DNA of 25,084 nucleotides from Sulfurivirga caldicuralii (GCA_015661715.1 DQVN01000124.1:1-25084), one strand, 5' to 3'; positions 7,072 to 15,289 are shown, counted from the stretch's first letter. Program-made: numbers and translations. Notes: generated from the sequence alone by a model not told the origin.

Positions 7072-8874
7072 ATGCGCATCCCTCTTACAACAGTCGTGGC
7101 CGCCACGCTCCTGGCCAGCGGCACGCTGAAAGCGGAAACCCTCGACCCGATTGTGGTCACGGCAAACAATACCGCCCAGCCCCTCTCCACGGTCACCGCC
7201 CCCACCTATGTGATCACGGAGGAAGAAATTGCAGAAAAAGGCTGGGAAACCGTTGCTGAAGTTTTGCAGCATGTGCCCGGTATTTCTATTAGCCACAGCG
7301 GCGGGTTGGGCAAAACCACCAATATCTATCTCCGGGGCCTGAGTAGCAATGGTATTTTGTTCCTGATCGATGGTCAGATGGTGGCGGACCCCTCCAATAC
7401 CACCCTCGCCCCTCAGATTGAAAACCTGCCGTTGAGCAATGTGGCGCGCATTGAAGTGGTTGCGGGGCCTCAGTCCGGCATTTGGGGGGCGAACGCTTCC
7501 GGTGGCGTCATTCATATCATTACCCGCAAAGCGGGGGCGAACCATTTTACCGTAAAAGTGGGAAGTGAAAACACACGCCAGTTTACTGCGCATCTGAGCA
7601 AACGCTTCCAGGGCGGCGACCTGAGCGTCTATGTGGCCAGTCTCGATACGGAAGGCTTCACCGCCCTCAAGCTTTACGGCAGTAATGGCTCGGGCGATGA
7701 AAAAGATGGTTACCAACAGACCGACTTGGGCTTCAAGGTGGGCATCGATGCCGATCAACACCACCGCTTTGAGCTCCAGTTGGACAAGACAGCGGCACAG
7801 GCTCAGTTTGACAGCGCTTTTCCCTACGACCCCAACAGCACCGCAGACGCCAATGAGCGTAACCTGTTAAACAAGGTTGCCCGCTACCGCTATGCTAAGG
7901 ACGCACTCACTGGGACCTTGCAAATCGCAGAGTACACGATTGACCGTACAAGCTATTCCGCCTATGGCCCCTATGGTTCCAAAGGCAACCTGACCACCGT
8001 CTCAGCAAAGTTGGGTTATGCATATGCCCCCTCAAGCCATATCCAGATGGCAGGCGGCAATCAGCGTATCCAAGGTAACAGCGACGCCTATTGGCATGAC
8101 TGGGTCGGTGTGACCCATGTGCATAGACTGGGTTCCCTCTCCCTGGTGGAGGCGCTACGCTACGACAACTATGACCGTTTCAAGGATGCCACCACCGGCA
8201 AGCTGGGCATTAAGGTGCCCCTGTTTGGCGATATGCACCTAAAAGCCAACTATGGCACAGGCTATAACGCCCCTTCTGCCTTTCAGGTAGGCTATCAAAA
8301 TACGCAAACCCTGAAGCCGGAAAAGGTGGAAGGCTGGGATATCGCCCTCAGTGGATTGGGGGCCTCCCTGACCTACTTCGATCAATCTATCCACGATCAG
8401 ATTGTTTTCGATTACACCACTTACGACCGCTATCGCAACGCGCAAGGCAGCCGCACTTACAAAGGGTATGTCTTGACCTACCAGCAAGGCTTTGGTGACT
8501 GGCACATCAACTTGAACCACACCTGGCTGGAGGCGCGAAACGACCAAGGTCAGTTACTGGCCCGTCGTCCGCTCCAGGAAGGCAGCCTGATGATCGACTA
8601 CTACGGCTTCAGTCGCTGGCACCTGGGCGCTGTGATTCGCCGCGTCGGTGACTATTACGATGGCGATGGGCGTTCAGGCACCAATCTGGGCAACTACACG
8701 GTGGTGGATGCCACGGTGAACTATGGGTTGAACCGTCACTTTACCCTTTTTGCCAAAGGGATCAACCTGTTTAACCAGGACTACTATCTGGCAACGGATC
8801 AAAACAACCCGCCGCAATACGGCTACAACACCGGAGGTTTCCAGTGGCGCCTCGGGCTGCGCGGCAAGTTCTGA
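7072..8874 (+). CDS. btuB: TonB-dependent vitamin B12 outer-membrane transporter BtuB
   Basis: BtuB brings cobalamin across the outer membrane using energy from TonB-ExbBD. The 600-residue precursor (E. coli 614) has a signal peptide of about 21 residues ending LKA/ET and a TonB box DPIVVTAN directly after it. The plug domain carries LQHVPGISI, YLRGLSSNGILFLIDGQMV and IEVVAGPQSGIWGANASGGV (about residues 64-150). A beta-barrel follows, ending in the outer-membrane signature Phe (RLGLRGKF). The start is the ATG at 7072 with AAAGGAG 9 nt upstream; the frame stays open upstream to 6919 but that part is the riboswitch leader. The cobalamin riboswitch and the following btuF support a B12 substrate over siderophores or other cobamides. 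Confidence 0.93.
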   Translation: MRIPLTTVVAATLLASGTLKAETLDPIVVTANNTAQPLSTVTAPTYVITEEEIAEKGWETVAEVLQHVPGISISHSGGLGKTTNIYLRGLSSNGILFLIDGQMVADPSNTTLAPQIENLPLSNVARIEVVAGPQSGIWGANASGGVIHIITRKAGANHFTVKVGSENTRQFTAHLSKRFQGGDLSVYVASLDTEGFTALKLYGSNGSGDEKDGYQQTDLGFKVGIDADQHHRFELQLDKTAAQAQFDSAFPYDPNSTADANERNLLNKVARYRYAKDALTGTLQIAEYTIDRTSYSAYGPYGSKGNLTTVSAKLGYAYAPSSHIQMAGGNQRIQGNSDAYWHDWVGVTHVHRLGSLSLVEALRYDNYDRFKDATTGKLGIKVPLFGDMHLKANYGTGYNAPSAFQVGYQNTQTLKPEKVEGWDIALSGLGASLTYFDQSIHDQIVFDYTTYDRYRNAQGSRTYKGYVLTYQQGFGDWHINLNHTWLEARNDQGQLLARRPLQEGSLMIDYYGFSRWHLGAVIRRVGDYYDGDGRSGTNLGNYTVVDATVNYGLNRHFTLFAKGINLFNQDYYLATDQNNPPQYGYNTGGFQWRLGLRGKF

Positions 8875-9731
8875 TCGATTGGTTGAAAGCCCCGCTAGCG
8901 GGGCTTTTTTTCTACCTCTGGGCCCTGAACGGCTGGACCGCCCCCCAACGCATTGTCACCCTCTCGCCCCATGCGGCTGAACTGGTGTGTGCTGCCGGTG
9001 CCTGTGAGCGTATTGTCGGCGTGGTGGACTACACGGATTTTCCGCCTCAGCTCAAACACCGTCCTCTGGTGGGCAACTATGCAGCGATCAATATTGAGGC
9101 CATTCTAACCCTCAAACCCGACCTGATCATAACCTGGCGCAAAGGCAACCCGGAAGGCGCCTTGGCGCAGTTGGCACAATTTGGCTTGCCGATGATCGAC
9201 AGTAGTCCGGTCAAACTGGAAGATATTGCAAAAGAAATCAAACGATTAGGGAATATTCTTAACACAACCGACCAAGCAAACAAAGTGGCGGATCTGCTCC
9301 AAGCCCAACTGGATGCATTAAAAGCGCATTTTTATCGGCCACCGGTGGTATCTGTGTTTTATGAAATCTGGCACCAACCACTGATGACCATCGGCGCCGA
9401 TCAATTTATCAGCGAAGCCATCAACCTTTGCGGTGGGCGGAATATTTTTTCCGATATCCACAAGCCCGCTTTCAGTGTGAATGTGGAGGCCGTTCTGGCA
9501 CGCAATCCTCAGGTGATTCTGATCGGTGGAGAAGCGCACACGCGCGACAGCTGGAAATCCGACTGGCTCAAGTGGCCACAACTTAAAGCGACCCAGACCG
9601 GGCAGATCTATTTTGTCCCGCCTGACCTTCTGCAGCGCCCCGGCCCCCGTCTTGTCGCCGGCACTGCCGTGATTTGCTATCTGCTGGATCAGGCTAAACA
9701 AAACCCGGCACTCGGCCGGGTTGATCGATAA
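8844..9731 (+). CDS. btuF: periplasmic cobalamin-binding protein BtuF
   Basis: BtuF captures B12 in the periplasm and delivers it to the BtuCD ABC transporter, whose genes are not in this window. The 295-residue product has a signal sequence, then the class III binding-protein fold: QRIVTLSPHAAELVCAAG, VGVVDYTDFPP, NIEAILTLKPDLIITWR, NLCGGRNIF and a C-terminal RPGPRLVAG. I chose the GTG at 8844 because GGAGG (8833-8837) lies 6 nt upstream; it overlaps the btuB end by 31 bases. A TTG at 8883 would give a shorter, more classical signal peptide (M-K-A-P-L-A-G-L-F-F...WTA) but lacks a ribosome-binding site. A terminator-like hairpin lies in its first codons, and a second hairpin overlaps its 3' end. 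Confidence 0.87.
   Translation: MAPRAARQVLIDWLKAPLAGLFFYLWALNGWTAPQRIVTLSPHAAELVCAAGACERIVGVVDYTDFPPQLKHRPLVGNYAAINIEAILTLKPDLIITWRKGNPEGALAQLAQFGLPMIDSSPVKLEDIAKEIKRLGNILNTTDQANKVADLLQAQLDALKAHFYRPPVVSVFYEIWHQPLMTIGADQFISEAINLCGGRNIFSDIHKPAFSVNVEAVLARNPQVILIGGEAHTRDSWKSDWLKWPQLKATQTGQIYFVPPDLLQRPGPRLVAGTAVICYLLDQAKQNPALGRVDR
8886..8911 (+). terminator. intrinsic terminator-like hairpin inside the btuF signal-peptide codons
   Basis: AAAGCCCCGC (8886-8895) pairs perfectly with GCGGGGCTTT (8898-8907), and seven T's run from 8905 to 8911: a textbook intrinsic terminator. It begins 11 nt after the btuB stop (8872-8874). It also encodes residues 15-23 of btuF (K-A-P-L-A-G-L-F-F), so it would cut off btuF unless a ribosome or antiterminator prevents folding. 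The structure is seen; the activity is inferred. Confidence 0.8.
9695..9722 (-). terminator. terminator of the cheA-cheW transcript, overlapping the btuF 3' end
   Basis: On the - strand, AACCCGG (9722-9716) and CCGGGTT (9708-9702) pair around a 7-nt loop, followed by TTGTTT (9701-9696). It lies 26 nt past the cheW stop. The + strand side has no T-run, so it mainly serves the leftward transcript. It sits inside the last codons of btuF. Confidence 0.7.
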
Positions 9732-9747
9732 TTACGGCGACAACCGA

Positions 9748-10263
9748 TCAGTGTTCATCTGCCTCTTCGTCCAACAGATTGAAAACATCCACCAGAATAA
9801 TTACCTGATTCATATAATGGGCAATACCCTGGATATATTTGCTGTTCTCCTCCTGACTCGCGCCTACGGATTCAATCCGTTTTTCCGGAATATCCCGCAC
9901 TTCCAGGACATTATCTACCAACAGGCCCACCGGACGCTCTTCATCCAGCTCAACGATAATGATCCGACTGCGGTCAGTGATATCGGAAACAGGCACATTG
10001 ATCATGCGGCGCATGTCCACCACCGTGACAATCACACCGCGCACATTGATCACCCCTAAAATCCTTGCATCGGATCCCGGCACATTACGGATCCGCCCCA
10101 CACGCAACACTTCCCGAATATGAGAGACATCAATGCCGTAAATCTCCCTATCCAGATTAAACAGCACACAACGTTGCATGGGGCCGATCGATTCCTCCTC
10201 GGCGGCCTCGCTCGGCGTCACAAACGGATCTTCTTGATTGAGCTCTTTATTTGGCTGAAACAT
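9748..10263 (-). CDS. cheW: chemotaxis coupling protein CheW
   Basis: CheW links the histidine kinase CheA to methyl-accepting chemoreceptors at the cell pole. The 171-residue product has a single CheW domain from about residue 29. Its conserved segments are CVLFNLDREIYGIDVSHIRE, the receptor/CheA-contact strand ILGVINVRGVIVTVVDMR, and GLLVDNVLEVRDI. An acidic N-terminal extension of about 28 residues precedes the domain. The ATG at 10263 lies 17 bases inside the 3' end of cheA and has AAGGGAG about 6 nt upstream. It follows cheA directly and ends just before a terminator. Confidence 0.95.
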   Translation of the reverse strand: MFQPNKELNQEDPFVTPSEAAEEESIGPMQRCVLFNLDREIYGIDVSHIREVLRVGRIRNVPGSDARILGVINVRGVIVTVVDMRRMINVPVSDITDRSRIIIVELDEERPVGLLVDNVLEVRDIPEKRIESVGASQEENSKYIQGIAHYMNQVIILVDVFNLLDEEADEH

Positions 10264-12400
10264 GGCTGACTCCCTTATTCTGCATTTTCTTGTAGCGCTG
10301 CAATACGCCTGGCAGATCCAGAATTAACGCGATACTGCCATTGCCGGTGATGGTCGCGCCCGCATAACCCGGTAGCTTCTGCAACATGACACCCAATGGC
10401 TTGATCACCACCTCTTCCTGTCCTCGCACCTGCTCAACCACCAGGCCAATTTTTTGCCCGCCGACATTGACGATCACCACCTTGTCATGCTCTTCGTCAG
10501 ACAGATTCATGTTCGGTGCCAACCAGTCTTTAAGAAAATAAAGGGGAATGCTGCGCTCGCGCAACTGCACCATCACCTGACCATCAATCCGGTTGGTATG
10601 TTCTGGTTCAAAGTCGAAAATCTCCTGGACACTGGTCAGAGGAATGGAATAGCTGTCATCCCCAAAGGCCACCATCAAGGTGGGCAGAATAGCCAGGGTC
10701 AATGGCACGCGAATTTTGATCTGCGTTCCCTCACCCGGTACCGAATCAATTTCAATACTGCCGTTAAGACGGGTGATCATGCTCTTAACCACATCCATGC
10801 CCACGCCCCGGCCAGAGATATCACTCACTACCTCCGCGGTAGAGAAGCCAGGCGCCATGATCAGCTCAAACGCTTCTTTATCTGACATCTGCGCGGCGGT
10901 CATTTCATCGATCAATCCCTTTTCGATCGCCTTGCGCTTCAGTTTCTCCGGATCCATGCCGCGGCCATCGTCGGTAATGGACAACAGGATATGATCACCC
11001 TCTTGCTCTGCGGCCAGAATAATCTTGCCTACCCGTGGCTTGCCCGCTTTAACCCGCTCCTCTGGCAGTTCAATCCCATGGTCTACGGCATTGCGCACCA
11101 GGTGAACCAACGGATCTGCCAAGGCTTCCACCAGGTTTTTGTCCAGATCCGTATCTTCCCCGCGCAGCTCCAGCTCAATCTCTTTGCCCAATTTACGGGC
11201 CAGATCGCGCACCACTCGAGGGAAGCGACCAAACACCTTCTTCACCGGCTGCATGCGGGTTTTCATGACCGCCGTCTGCAAATCCGTGGTGACATGATCC
11301 AAGTTTGACACGGCGTTGGATATTTCCTCAATATCCACCTCCGCACCATTACGCAGGGTGAGCAGACGGTTACGCACCAGCACCAGTTCCCCTACCAGGT
11401 TCATAATTTCATCCAGGCGTTTTGTATCCACCCGAACGGTGCTTTCCTGCTTCTGTCCACCGCCTGCAGGAGCGGTCGTTCCCGCTGACTTTTTGCTTTG
11501 ATTTTGATCCATAGCGCCTGATTTTTTATTGCCCGTCGAACTTTGTTGTGCCGATTTAGCCTCATCCATCGCTTGAGCCGTTGCCGCCGTTTGAGACGAT
11601 GAGGCAGGCTGGCTGCGCTCATCTGACTTCTGCTGTTGAGACTTCGCCGCTGTAGCGGAGGCCGTATCATCACCTTCCTGGCTATCAGAAAGTTTCTCAT
11701 CACGCATTTTCAGCAGCATCTCAAACTCTTCGTCGGTGATTTCCTCGTCCGGATCCCAATCCGGCGGCAACTCAAGCGCCACCTCTGCGGTGTTTTCATC
11801 ACCCTCACCGCCCTGCGACAACTTTTCTTCGCGCATTTTCAGCAGCATCTCAAACTCTTCGTCGGTGATTTCCTCGTCCGGATCCCAATCCGGTGGTAAT
11901 TCTAAAGATACCTCTTCACTTGTCGTCGTAGTCACCGACCCAGCTTGCCCCTGATCATCTTCATTGCTTGCCTCTGTGGCCAATGCTTCCGTATCCGTCG
12001 TCGCCGCAGGTGCTTCGCCACTGACCAGTGCATCCAGTTCTTTCAATAAGCCTTCATCCACCACATGCTCATCAAACTCGCGCTCCCCATTGGACAGACG
12101 CTCAATGATGTCCTGAATGGTGTCATAAACACGCAGAATGACATCAGCCACTTCAGGGGTATAGGCCATCTCGCCGTTACGAATCTTGTCAAAAGCATTC
12201 TCCGCACGGTGGCACACTTCAACCAAAGGCTTAATACCAATAAACCCTGCGCCCCCCTTGATGGTATGGAAGGCGCGGAAAATGGCATTGAGCAGATCCA
12301 TATCATCCGGTGTCTGCTCCAGATCCACCAATTGTTCATTCAACTGCTCCAGTAGGTCCTGGGCCTCTACAAGAAAGTCTTGCAAAATTTCTTCATCCAC
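10247..12400 (-). CDS. cheA: chemotaxis histidine kinase CheA
   Basis: CheA autophosphorylates under receptor control and passes phosphate to CheY. The 717-residue product starts at GTG (12400) with GAGGG upstream. Domains are: P1 phosphotransfer (1-125) with phospho-acceptor His45 in AFHTIKGGAGF; an acidic, Gln/Ser-rich linker (126-320) in place of a recognisable E. coli-type P2; P3 dimerisation (323-385); P4 kinase with N box HLVRNAVDHG (433-442), DDGRGMD (477-483) and ISGRGVGMDVV (528-538), GEGTQ (556-560); and P5, the CheW-like domain (about 568-705). The linker carries two near-identical 43-residue units (from residue 166 and from residue 209) built around ITDEEFEMLLKMR. A single such acidic motif is what I recall from Pseudomonas and Vibrio CheA, so the second copy is unusual. 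Confidence 0.96.
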   Translation of the reverse strand: MDEEILQDFLVEAQDLLEQLNEQLVDLEQTPDDMDLLNAIFRAFHTIKGGAGFIGIKPLVEVCHRAENAFDKIRNGEMAYTPEVADVILRVYDTIQDIIERLSNGEREFDEHVVDEGLLKELDALVSGEAPAATTDTEALATEASNEDDQGQAGSVTTTTSEEVSLELPPDWDPDEEITDEEFEMLLKMREEKLSQGGEGDENTAEVALELPPDWDPDEEITDEEFEMLLKMRDEKLSDSQEGDDTASATAAKSQQQKSDERSQPASSSQTAATAQAMDEAKSAQQSSTGNKKSGAMDQNQSKKSAGTTAPAGGGQKQESTVRVDTKRLDEIMNLVGELVLVRNRLLTLRNGAEVDIEEISNAVSNLDHVTTDLQTAVMKTRMQPVKKVFGRFPRVVRDLARKLGKEIELELRGEDTDLDKNLVEALADPLVHLVRNAVDHGIELPEERVKAGKPRVGKIILAAEQEGDHILLSITDDGRGMDPEKLKRKAIEKGLIDEMTAAQMSDKEAFELIMAPGFSTAEVVSDISGRGVGMDVVKSMITRLNGSIEIDSVPGEGTQIKIRVPLTLAILPTLMVAFGDDSYSIPLTSVQEIFDFEPEHTNRIDGQVMVQLRERSIPLYFLKDWLAPNMNLSDEEHDKVVIVNVGGQKIGLVVEQVRGQEEVVIKPLGVMLQKLPGYAGATITGNGSIALILDLPGVLQRYKKMQNKGVSHVSAK
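11703..11764 (-). repeat. direct repeat copy 2 in the CheA linker
   Basis: These 62 bases are identical to 11832-11893, offset by 129 bases (43 codons, in frame). They encode the PDWDPDEEITDEEFEMLLKM block of the second linker unit. Outside the core the copies diverge, including at synonymous sites. Confidence 0.9.
11832..11893 (-). repeat. direct repeat copy 1 in the CheA linker
   Basis: This is the first copy (in reading order) of the 62-base identical direct repeat in cheA; see 11703-11764. It encodes the block starting at about residue 169 of CheA. Confidence 0.9.
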
Positions 12401-12452
12401 CGTTCAATCCCTCATGTTGGTGAAGATGTCAGTCGTTTGTCAGCAAGAAAAA

Positions 12453-12468
12453 AGCAAAGGCCATGCCA
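12453..12468 (-). promoter_or_regulatory. sigma-54 promoter upstream of cheA
   Basis: Read on the - strand the bases are TGGCATGGCCTTTGCT, matching the sigma-54 consensus TGGCACGNNNNTTGCW at all but one fixed position. The GG and GC have the required spacing. Transcription would start near 12442, about 40 nt before the cheA GTG and just downstream of the cheZ terminator. A FleQ/FlrC-type enhancer-binding activator would be required; none is in the window. Confidence 0.65.
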
Positions 12469-12472
12469 ATAA

Positions 12473-12494
12473 AAAAGGGCCTTACGGCCCTTTT
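12473..12494 (-). terminator. terminator between cheZ and cheA
   Basis: AAAAGGGCC (12494-12486 on the - strand) pairs with GGCCCTTTT (12481-12473) around a 4-nt loop, followed by further T's. The + strand also reads into T-rich sequence, so it could work in both directions. It begins 16 nt after the cheZ stop and separates the fliL-cheZ block from cheA-cheW. Confidence 0.8.
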
Positions 12495-12509
12495 ATTTTC
12501 ATCTGCCTC

Positions 12510-13133
12510 CTATAGGCCCAATGAATCGAGCAAGTCATCCACCTCATCCTGGGATGAGACAGCATCCTCTTTACCAGAACGGGTAACATTGGGACCTGCC
12601 CCCTTCATGAGATCCTGATCCCGTTTTTTGAGCTCTTCCAAATTATGCCCAGCGGCGGCAATGAGTTTTTCCAGGATCTTTTGCATCCCTTCCATTGCTG
12701 GAATCATGCGCTTAAGTACCTGGCCGGTCAAATCCTGATACTCCTGCGCCATGATCAGCGCCTGAACCTGCCCCAAAAGATGATCAATCTTTTCCCGATG
12801 AATATCTTCCACCTGATCGCGCAAAGCCAGCAACTCTTCACCAATGGTCTCTGCAAGATCCAAGGTTTCCTCGGCCGCTTTCTCCGTTGATTCCAACACA
12901 TATTGGAGCCGGTCTGAGGCATCGGTCAGCTCCGATGTGGCACTCAAGATCCGCTCATCTTCGATATTGATGGTCAAAAGATCCCGCAACTCCTTGAGTT
13001 GTTCAGCCACCTGCACTTCTCTAAGCACCGTTAACCAATCGAGATGCAGCTCTATAGCCTCTGAATCATTTTCTTCAACCGCCTTACACAGGGCGTCGAT
13101 TCGGGATTTTAGCGTTTGGTCGGACAGTTTCAT
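12510..13133 (-). CDS. cheZ: CheY-P phosphatase CheZ
   Basis: CheZ speeds dephosphorylation of CheY-P and so resets the motor signal. The 207-residue, mostly helical product has the active-site block MAQEYQDLTGQVLKRM, in which Asp134 and Gln138 correspond to E. coli Asp143 and the catalytic Gln147. The C-terminus EVDDLLDSLGL is the CheY-binding peptide. A long heptad-like helical region (about 55-165) fits the four-helix-bundle dimer. It follows cheY by 53 bases. The ribosome-binding site before ATG 13133 is weak (gcgag), so translation may depend on the upstream gene. Its stop is followed closely by a terminator. Confidence 0.95.
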   Translation of the reverse strand: MKLSDQTLKSRIDALCKAVEENDSEAIELHLDWLTVLREVQVAEQLKELRDLLTINIEDERILSATSELTDASDRLQYVLESTEKAAEETLDLAETIGEELLALRDQVEDIHREKIDHLLGQVQALIMAQEYQDLTGQVLKRMIPAMEGMQKILEKLIAAAGHNLEELKKRDQDLMKGAGPNVTRSGKEDAVSSQDEVDDLLDSLGL

Positions 13134-13186
13134 GGTCTGCTCGCTTTGTGTCTTTTAAACCTGTCGATGGAATGAGGTGTTTATGG

Positions 13187-13615
13187 TTATTTACCGGATG
13201 CAGCTTTTTTCTTAGCCAAACGTGCATTATACCGCTCAAAAACTTTTTGCAGTTTTTCAGCCAGTGTCGCCGCCGTAAAGGGCTTAACAATATAGCCATC
13301 CACCCCTGCTTGAGCCGCCTCCAGAATCTGGCTCTTTTTTGCCTCTGCGGTGATCAGCAGAAATGCCGTATCTTTTAGCTTCTCATCCGCCCGCACCCTT
13401 TTGAGCAACTCAATACCAGTCATTTTCGGCATATTCCAGTCACTGACAATCAACTGATACTTGCCGGTCTGAACCATCGGCCAGGCGGTTGCACCATCAT
13501 CTGCTTCATCAAAGTTCTTAAAACCCAGCTCCTTGAGCAGATTTTTAACAATCCGTCGCATGGTTGAAAAGTCATCCACTACCAAAATATTAATGTCACG
13601 ATTGATGTTGTTCAT
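13187..13615 (-). CDS. cheY: chemotaxis response regulator CheY
   Basis: CheY is phosphorylated by CheA and binds FliM at the motor switch to change rotation. It is a single receiver domain of 142 residues: acid pair D14/D15, phospho-acceptor D59 ([10 protein letters not shown]), T89 (LLITAEAKK) and K111 (IVKPF). All the catalytic residues are present. The product is about 13 residues longer than E. coli CheY owing to a basic C-terminal tail ([12 protein letters not shown]). AGGAG lies 7-8 nt before the ATG. It sits between fliA and cheZ, the usual gammaproteobacterial order. Confidence 0.96.
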   Translation of the reverse strand: MNNINRDINILVVDDFSTMRRIVKNLLKELGFKNFDEADDGATAWPMVQTGKYQLIVSDWNMPKMTGIELLKRVRADEKLKDTAFLLITAEAKKSQILEAAQAGVDGYIVKPFTAATLAEKLQKVFERYNARLAKKKAASGK

Positions 13616-13631
13616 TGAACATCTCCTGCAT

Positions 13632-14360
13632 TTAAATCCATTGTTTTAATCGCGCCCGCAAGCGTTTGATGGCTTGGCTGTGGATCTGGCTCACCCGGGA
13701 TTCACTCACCCCCAGTATTTCACCAATTTCCTTCAAATTCAGCTCTTCGTCATAATAAAGCGCCATGACCAACTTTTCCCGTTCCGGCAAGCGGCCAATC
13801 TCTTCCGCTAACGCCTGCTGAAAACCCTCGTCCATCACCTCCCTCAAAGGCGTTGGCCCCTGGGATACCAGCTGATCTTCATCCAGCTCATTATGCTCCG
13901 GTTCATCAATGGACAAGAGTTGCGCGCTATTGGTGTCTTGCAAAATACGGTGATACTCAGCAAGGGTCACACCAAGTTCTTCGGCCACCTCTTCATCACG
14001 GGCTTCCCGGCCCATTCTGCCTTCCACCGCGGCAATGGCATCACTGACTTCACGCGCCTTGCGATGAACAGAGCGTGGTGTCCAATCCCCGCGGCGAATC
14101 TCATCCAGCATGGCGCCCCGAATGCGAATTCCCGCATAGGTCTCGAAACTGGCGCCCTGATCCGCCTTGAAATTACGCATGGCCTCAATCAGACCGATAA
14201 TCCCGGCTTGGATCAAGTCATCCACCAGCACACTGTCAGGTAAGCGCCCTTTGAGGTGCCAGGCAATGCGCTTGACCAAGGGCAGATAATCTTCCACCTT
14301 ACCCAAGGATACGGGAGCGGCCCGCGCCACGGACTGATATGCCTGAACACCTTTATTCAT
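13632..14360 (-). CDS. fliA: flagellar sigma factor FliA (sigma-28)
   Basis: FliA directs RNA polymerase to late flagellar promoters (flagellin, stators, many chemotaxis genes) and is held in check by FlgM until the hook is complete. The 242-residue product has sigma region 2 (about 24-95; [18 protein letters not shown] and the -10 contact block [19 protein letters not shown]), region 3 (about 96-145) and region 4, with the helix-turn-helix [20 protein letters not shown] (208-227). It lies 14 nt after flhG and 16 nt before cheY. I saw no convincing sigma-28 promoter inside this window, so its targets are elsewhere or poorly matched. Confidence 0.96.
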   Translation of the reverse strand: MNKGVQAYQSVARAAPVSLGKVEDYLPLVKRIAWHLKGRLPDSVLVDDLIQAGIIGLIEAMRNFKADQGASFETYAGIRIRGAMLDEIRRGDWTPRSVHRKAREVSDAIAAVEGRMGREARDEEVAEELGVTLAEYHRILQDTNSAQLLSIDEPEHNELDEDQLVSQGPTPLREVMDEGFQQALAEEIGRLPEREKLVMALYYDEELNLKEIGEILGVSESRVSQIHSQAIKRLRARLKQWI

Positions 14361-14374
14361 AAGGTCAGCTTATC

Positions 14375-15289
14375 CTATCCCTGAAAAAGGTTTTCAATAA
14401 AAAACTGAATGTGGCCACTTGCGCCTTGCGGCATGGGCCACCGTTCAACCTGTTGTGCAATATGGGTAAATGCCTGGGCCGCGGAACTGTCGGGCTTAAA
14501 CAGTGTTACAGGCACCTGCTTGCGCACCGCCTGCTTCAACGCCGCATCATAAGGAACCGTTCCCAGGTATTTTAACTGAATGTTCAAAAACTTTTCGGTG
14601 ACCGTGGCCAGTTTCAAAAACAGTTTTCGTCCATGCTGTTCATTTTGTGTCATATTGGCCAGAATATGAAAACGGCTCAATTGATAGTCCTGGTTCAGCA
14701 CCTTAATCAAAGCATAGGCGTCGGTCAGAGAAGCCGGTTCATCACAGACGACCACAACCACCTCTTGTGCCGCCTGGCAAAAGGTGGCCACACTGCTGGC
14801 AATGCCTGCCGCGGTATCCACAATCAACACATCCAGCGCATCGGCCAACTCGGAAAAGGCATGAACAATACCGGCATTCTCCAAGGCAGAGAGTTCAGCC
14901 ATCCGCTTAACCCCGCTGGCGGCGGGAATGATTTGTATCCCTGCAGGCCCCTTGACCAGTACCTCCTTCAGACTTTTGACCCCATCCAACACGTGGGACA
15001 GGTTGTACTTGGGGCTTAGGCCCAGCATGATATCCACATTGGCCAGCCCCATGTCTGCATCCATCAGCAATACCCGCTTGCCCCGCTGACTCAGCGCAAC
15101 CCCCAGATTGACGGAGACATTGGTTTTACCCACCCCGCCTTTGCCACTGGTCACCGCAATCACCCGTACAGGGCGTGCACTGGGGATGGCTTTTTCCCCT
15201 GCATCCCGCGTTGGTGCCTGAGGCTCTGCCCCAGTTGTAGCAGCCTGTTTTTTTAGTGCGCGCAGGCCTTCGGCCTGATCACTGTGCAT
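14375..15289 (-). CDS. flhG: flagellar number regulator FlhG (FleN), MinD-like ATPase
   Basis: FlhG is a MinD/ParA-type ATPase that limits flagellar number, stimulates the FlhF GTPase and, in polar flagellates, restrains the FleQ/FlrA master regulator. The 304-residue product has the N-terminal DQAEGLR motif (residues 4-10) used to activate FlhF, a deviant Walker [13 protein letters not shown] (about 48-59), [13 protein letters not shown] and [10 protein letters not shown]-terminal amphipathic segment (IQFFIENLF) may serve as membrane-targeting helix. I chose ATG 15289 over the adjacent in-frame TTG 15292 because AGGAG is then about 7 nt away. It overlaps the flhF 3' end by 11 bases. Confidence 0.94.
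   Translation of the reverse strand: MHSDQAEGLRALKKQAATTGAEPQAPTRDAGEKAIPSARPVRVIAVTSGKGGVGKTNVSVNLGVALSQRGKRVLLMDADMGLANVDIMLGLSPKYNLSHVLDGVKSLKEVLVKGPAGIQIIPAASGVKRMAELSALENAGIVHAFSELADALDVLIVDTAAGIASSVATFCQAAQEVVVVVCDEPASLTDAYALIKVLNQDYQLSRFHILANMTQNEQHGRKLFLKLATVTEKFLNIQLKYLGTVPYDAALKQAVRKQVPVTLFKPDSSAAQAFTHIAQQVERWPMPQGASGHIQFFIENLFQG

Noticed and set aside
6840..7259. 139-codon + strand frame starting in the riboswitch
   Set aside because: The region is a structured cobalamin aptamer and leader; the frame runs into btuB out of phase and has no protein similarity I recognise.
7048..7764. 238-codon open frame on the - strand
   Set aside because: It is antisense to the btuB 5' half, has no recognisable domain or ribosome site, and its composition follows from btuB codon use.
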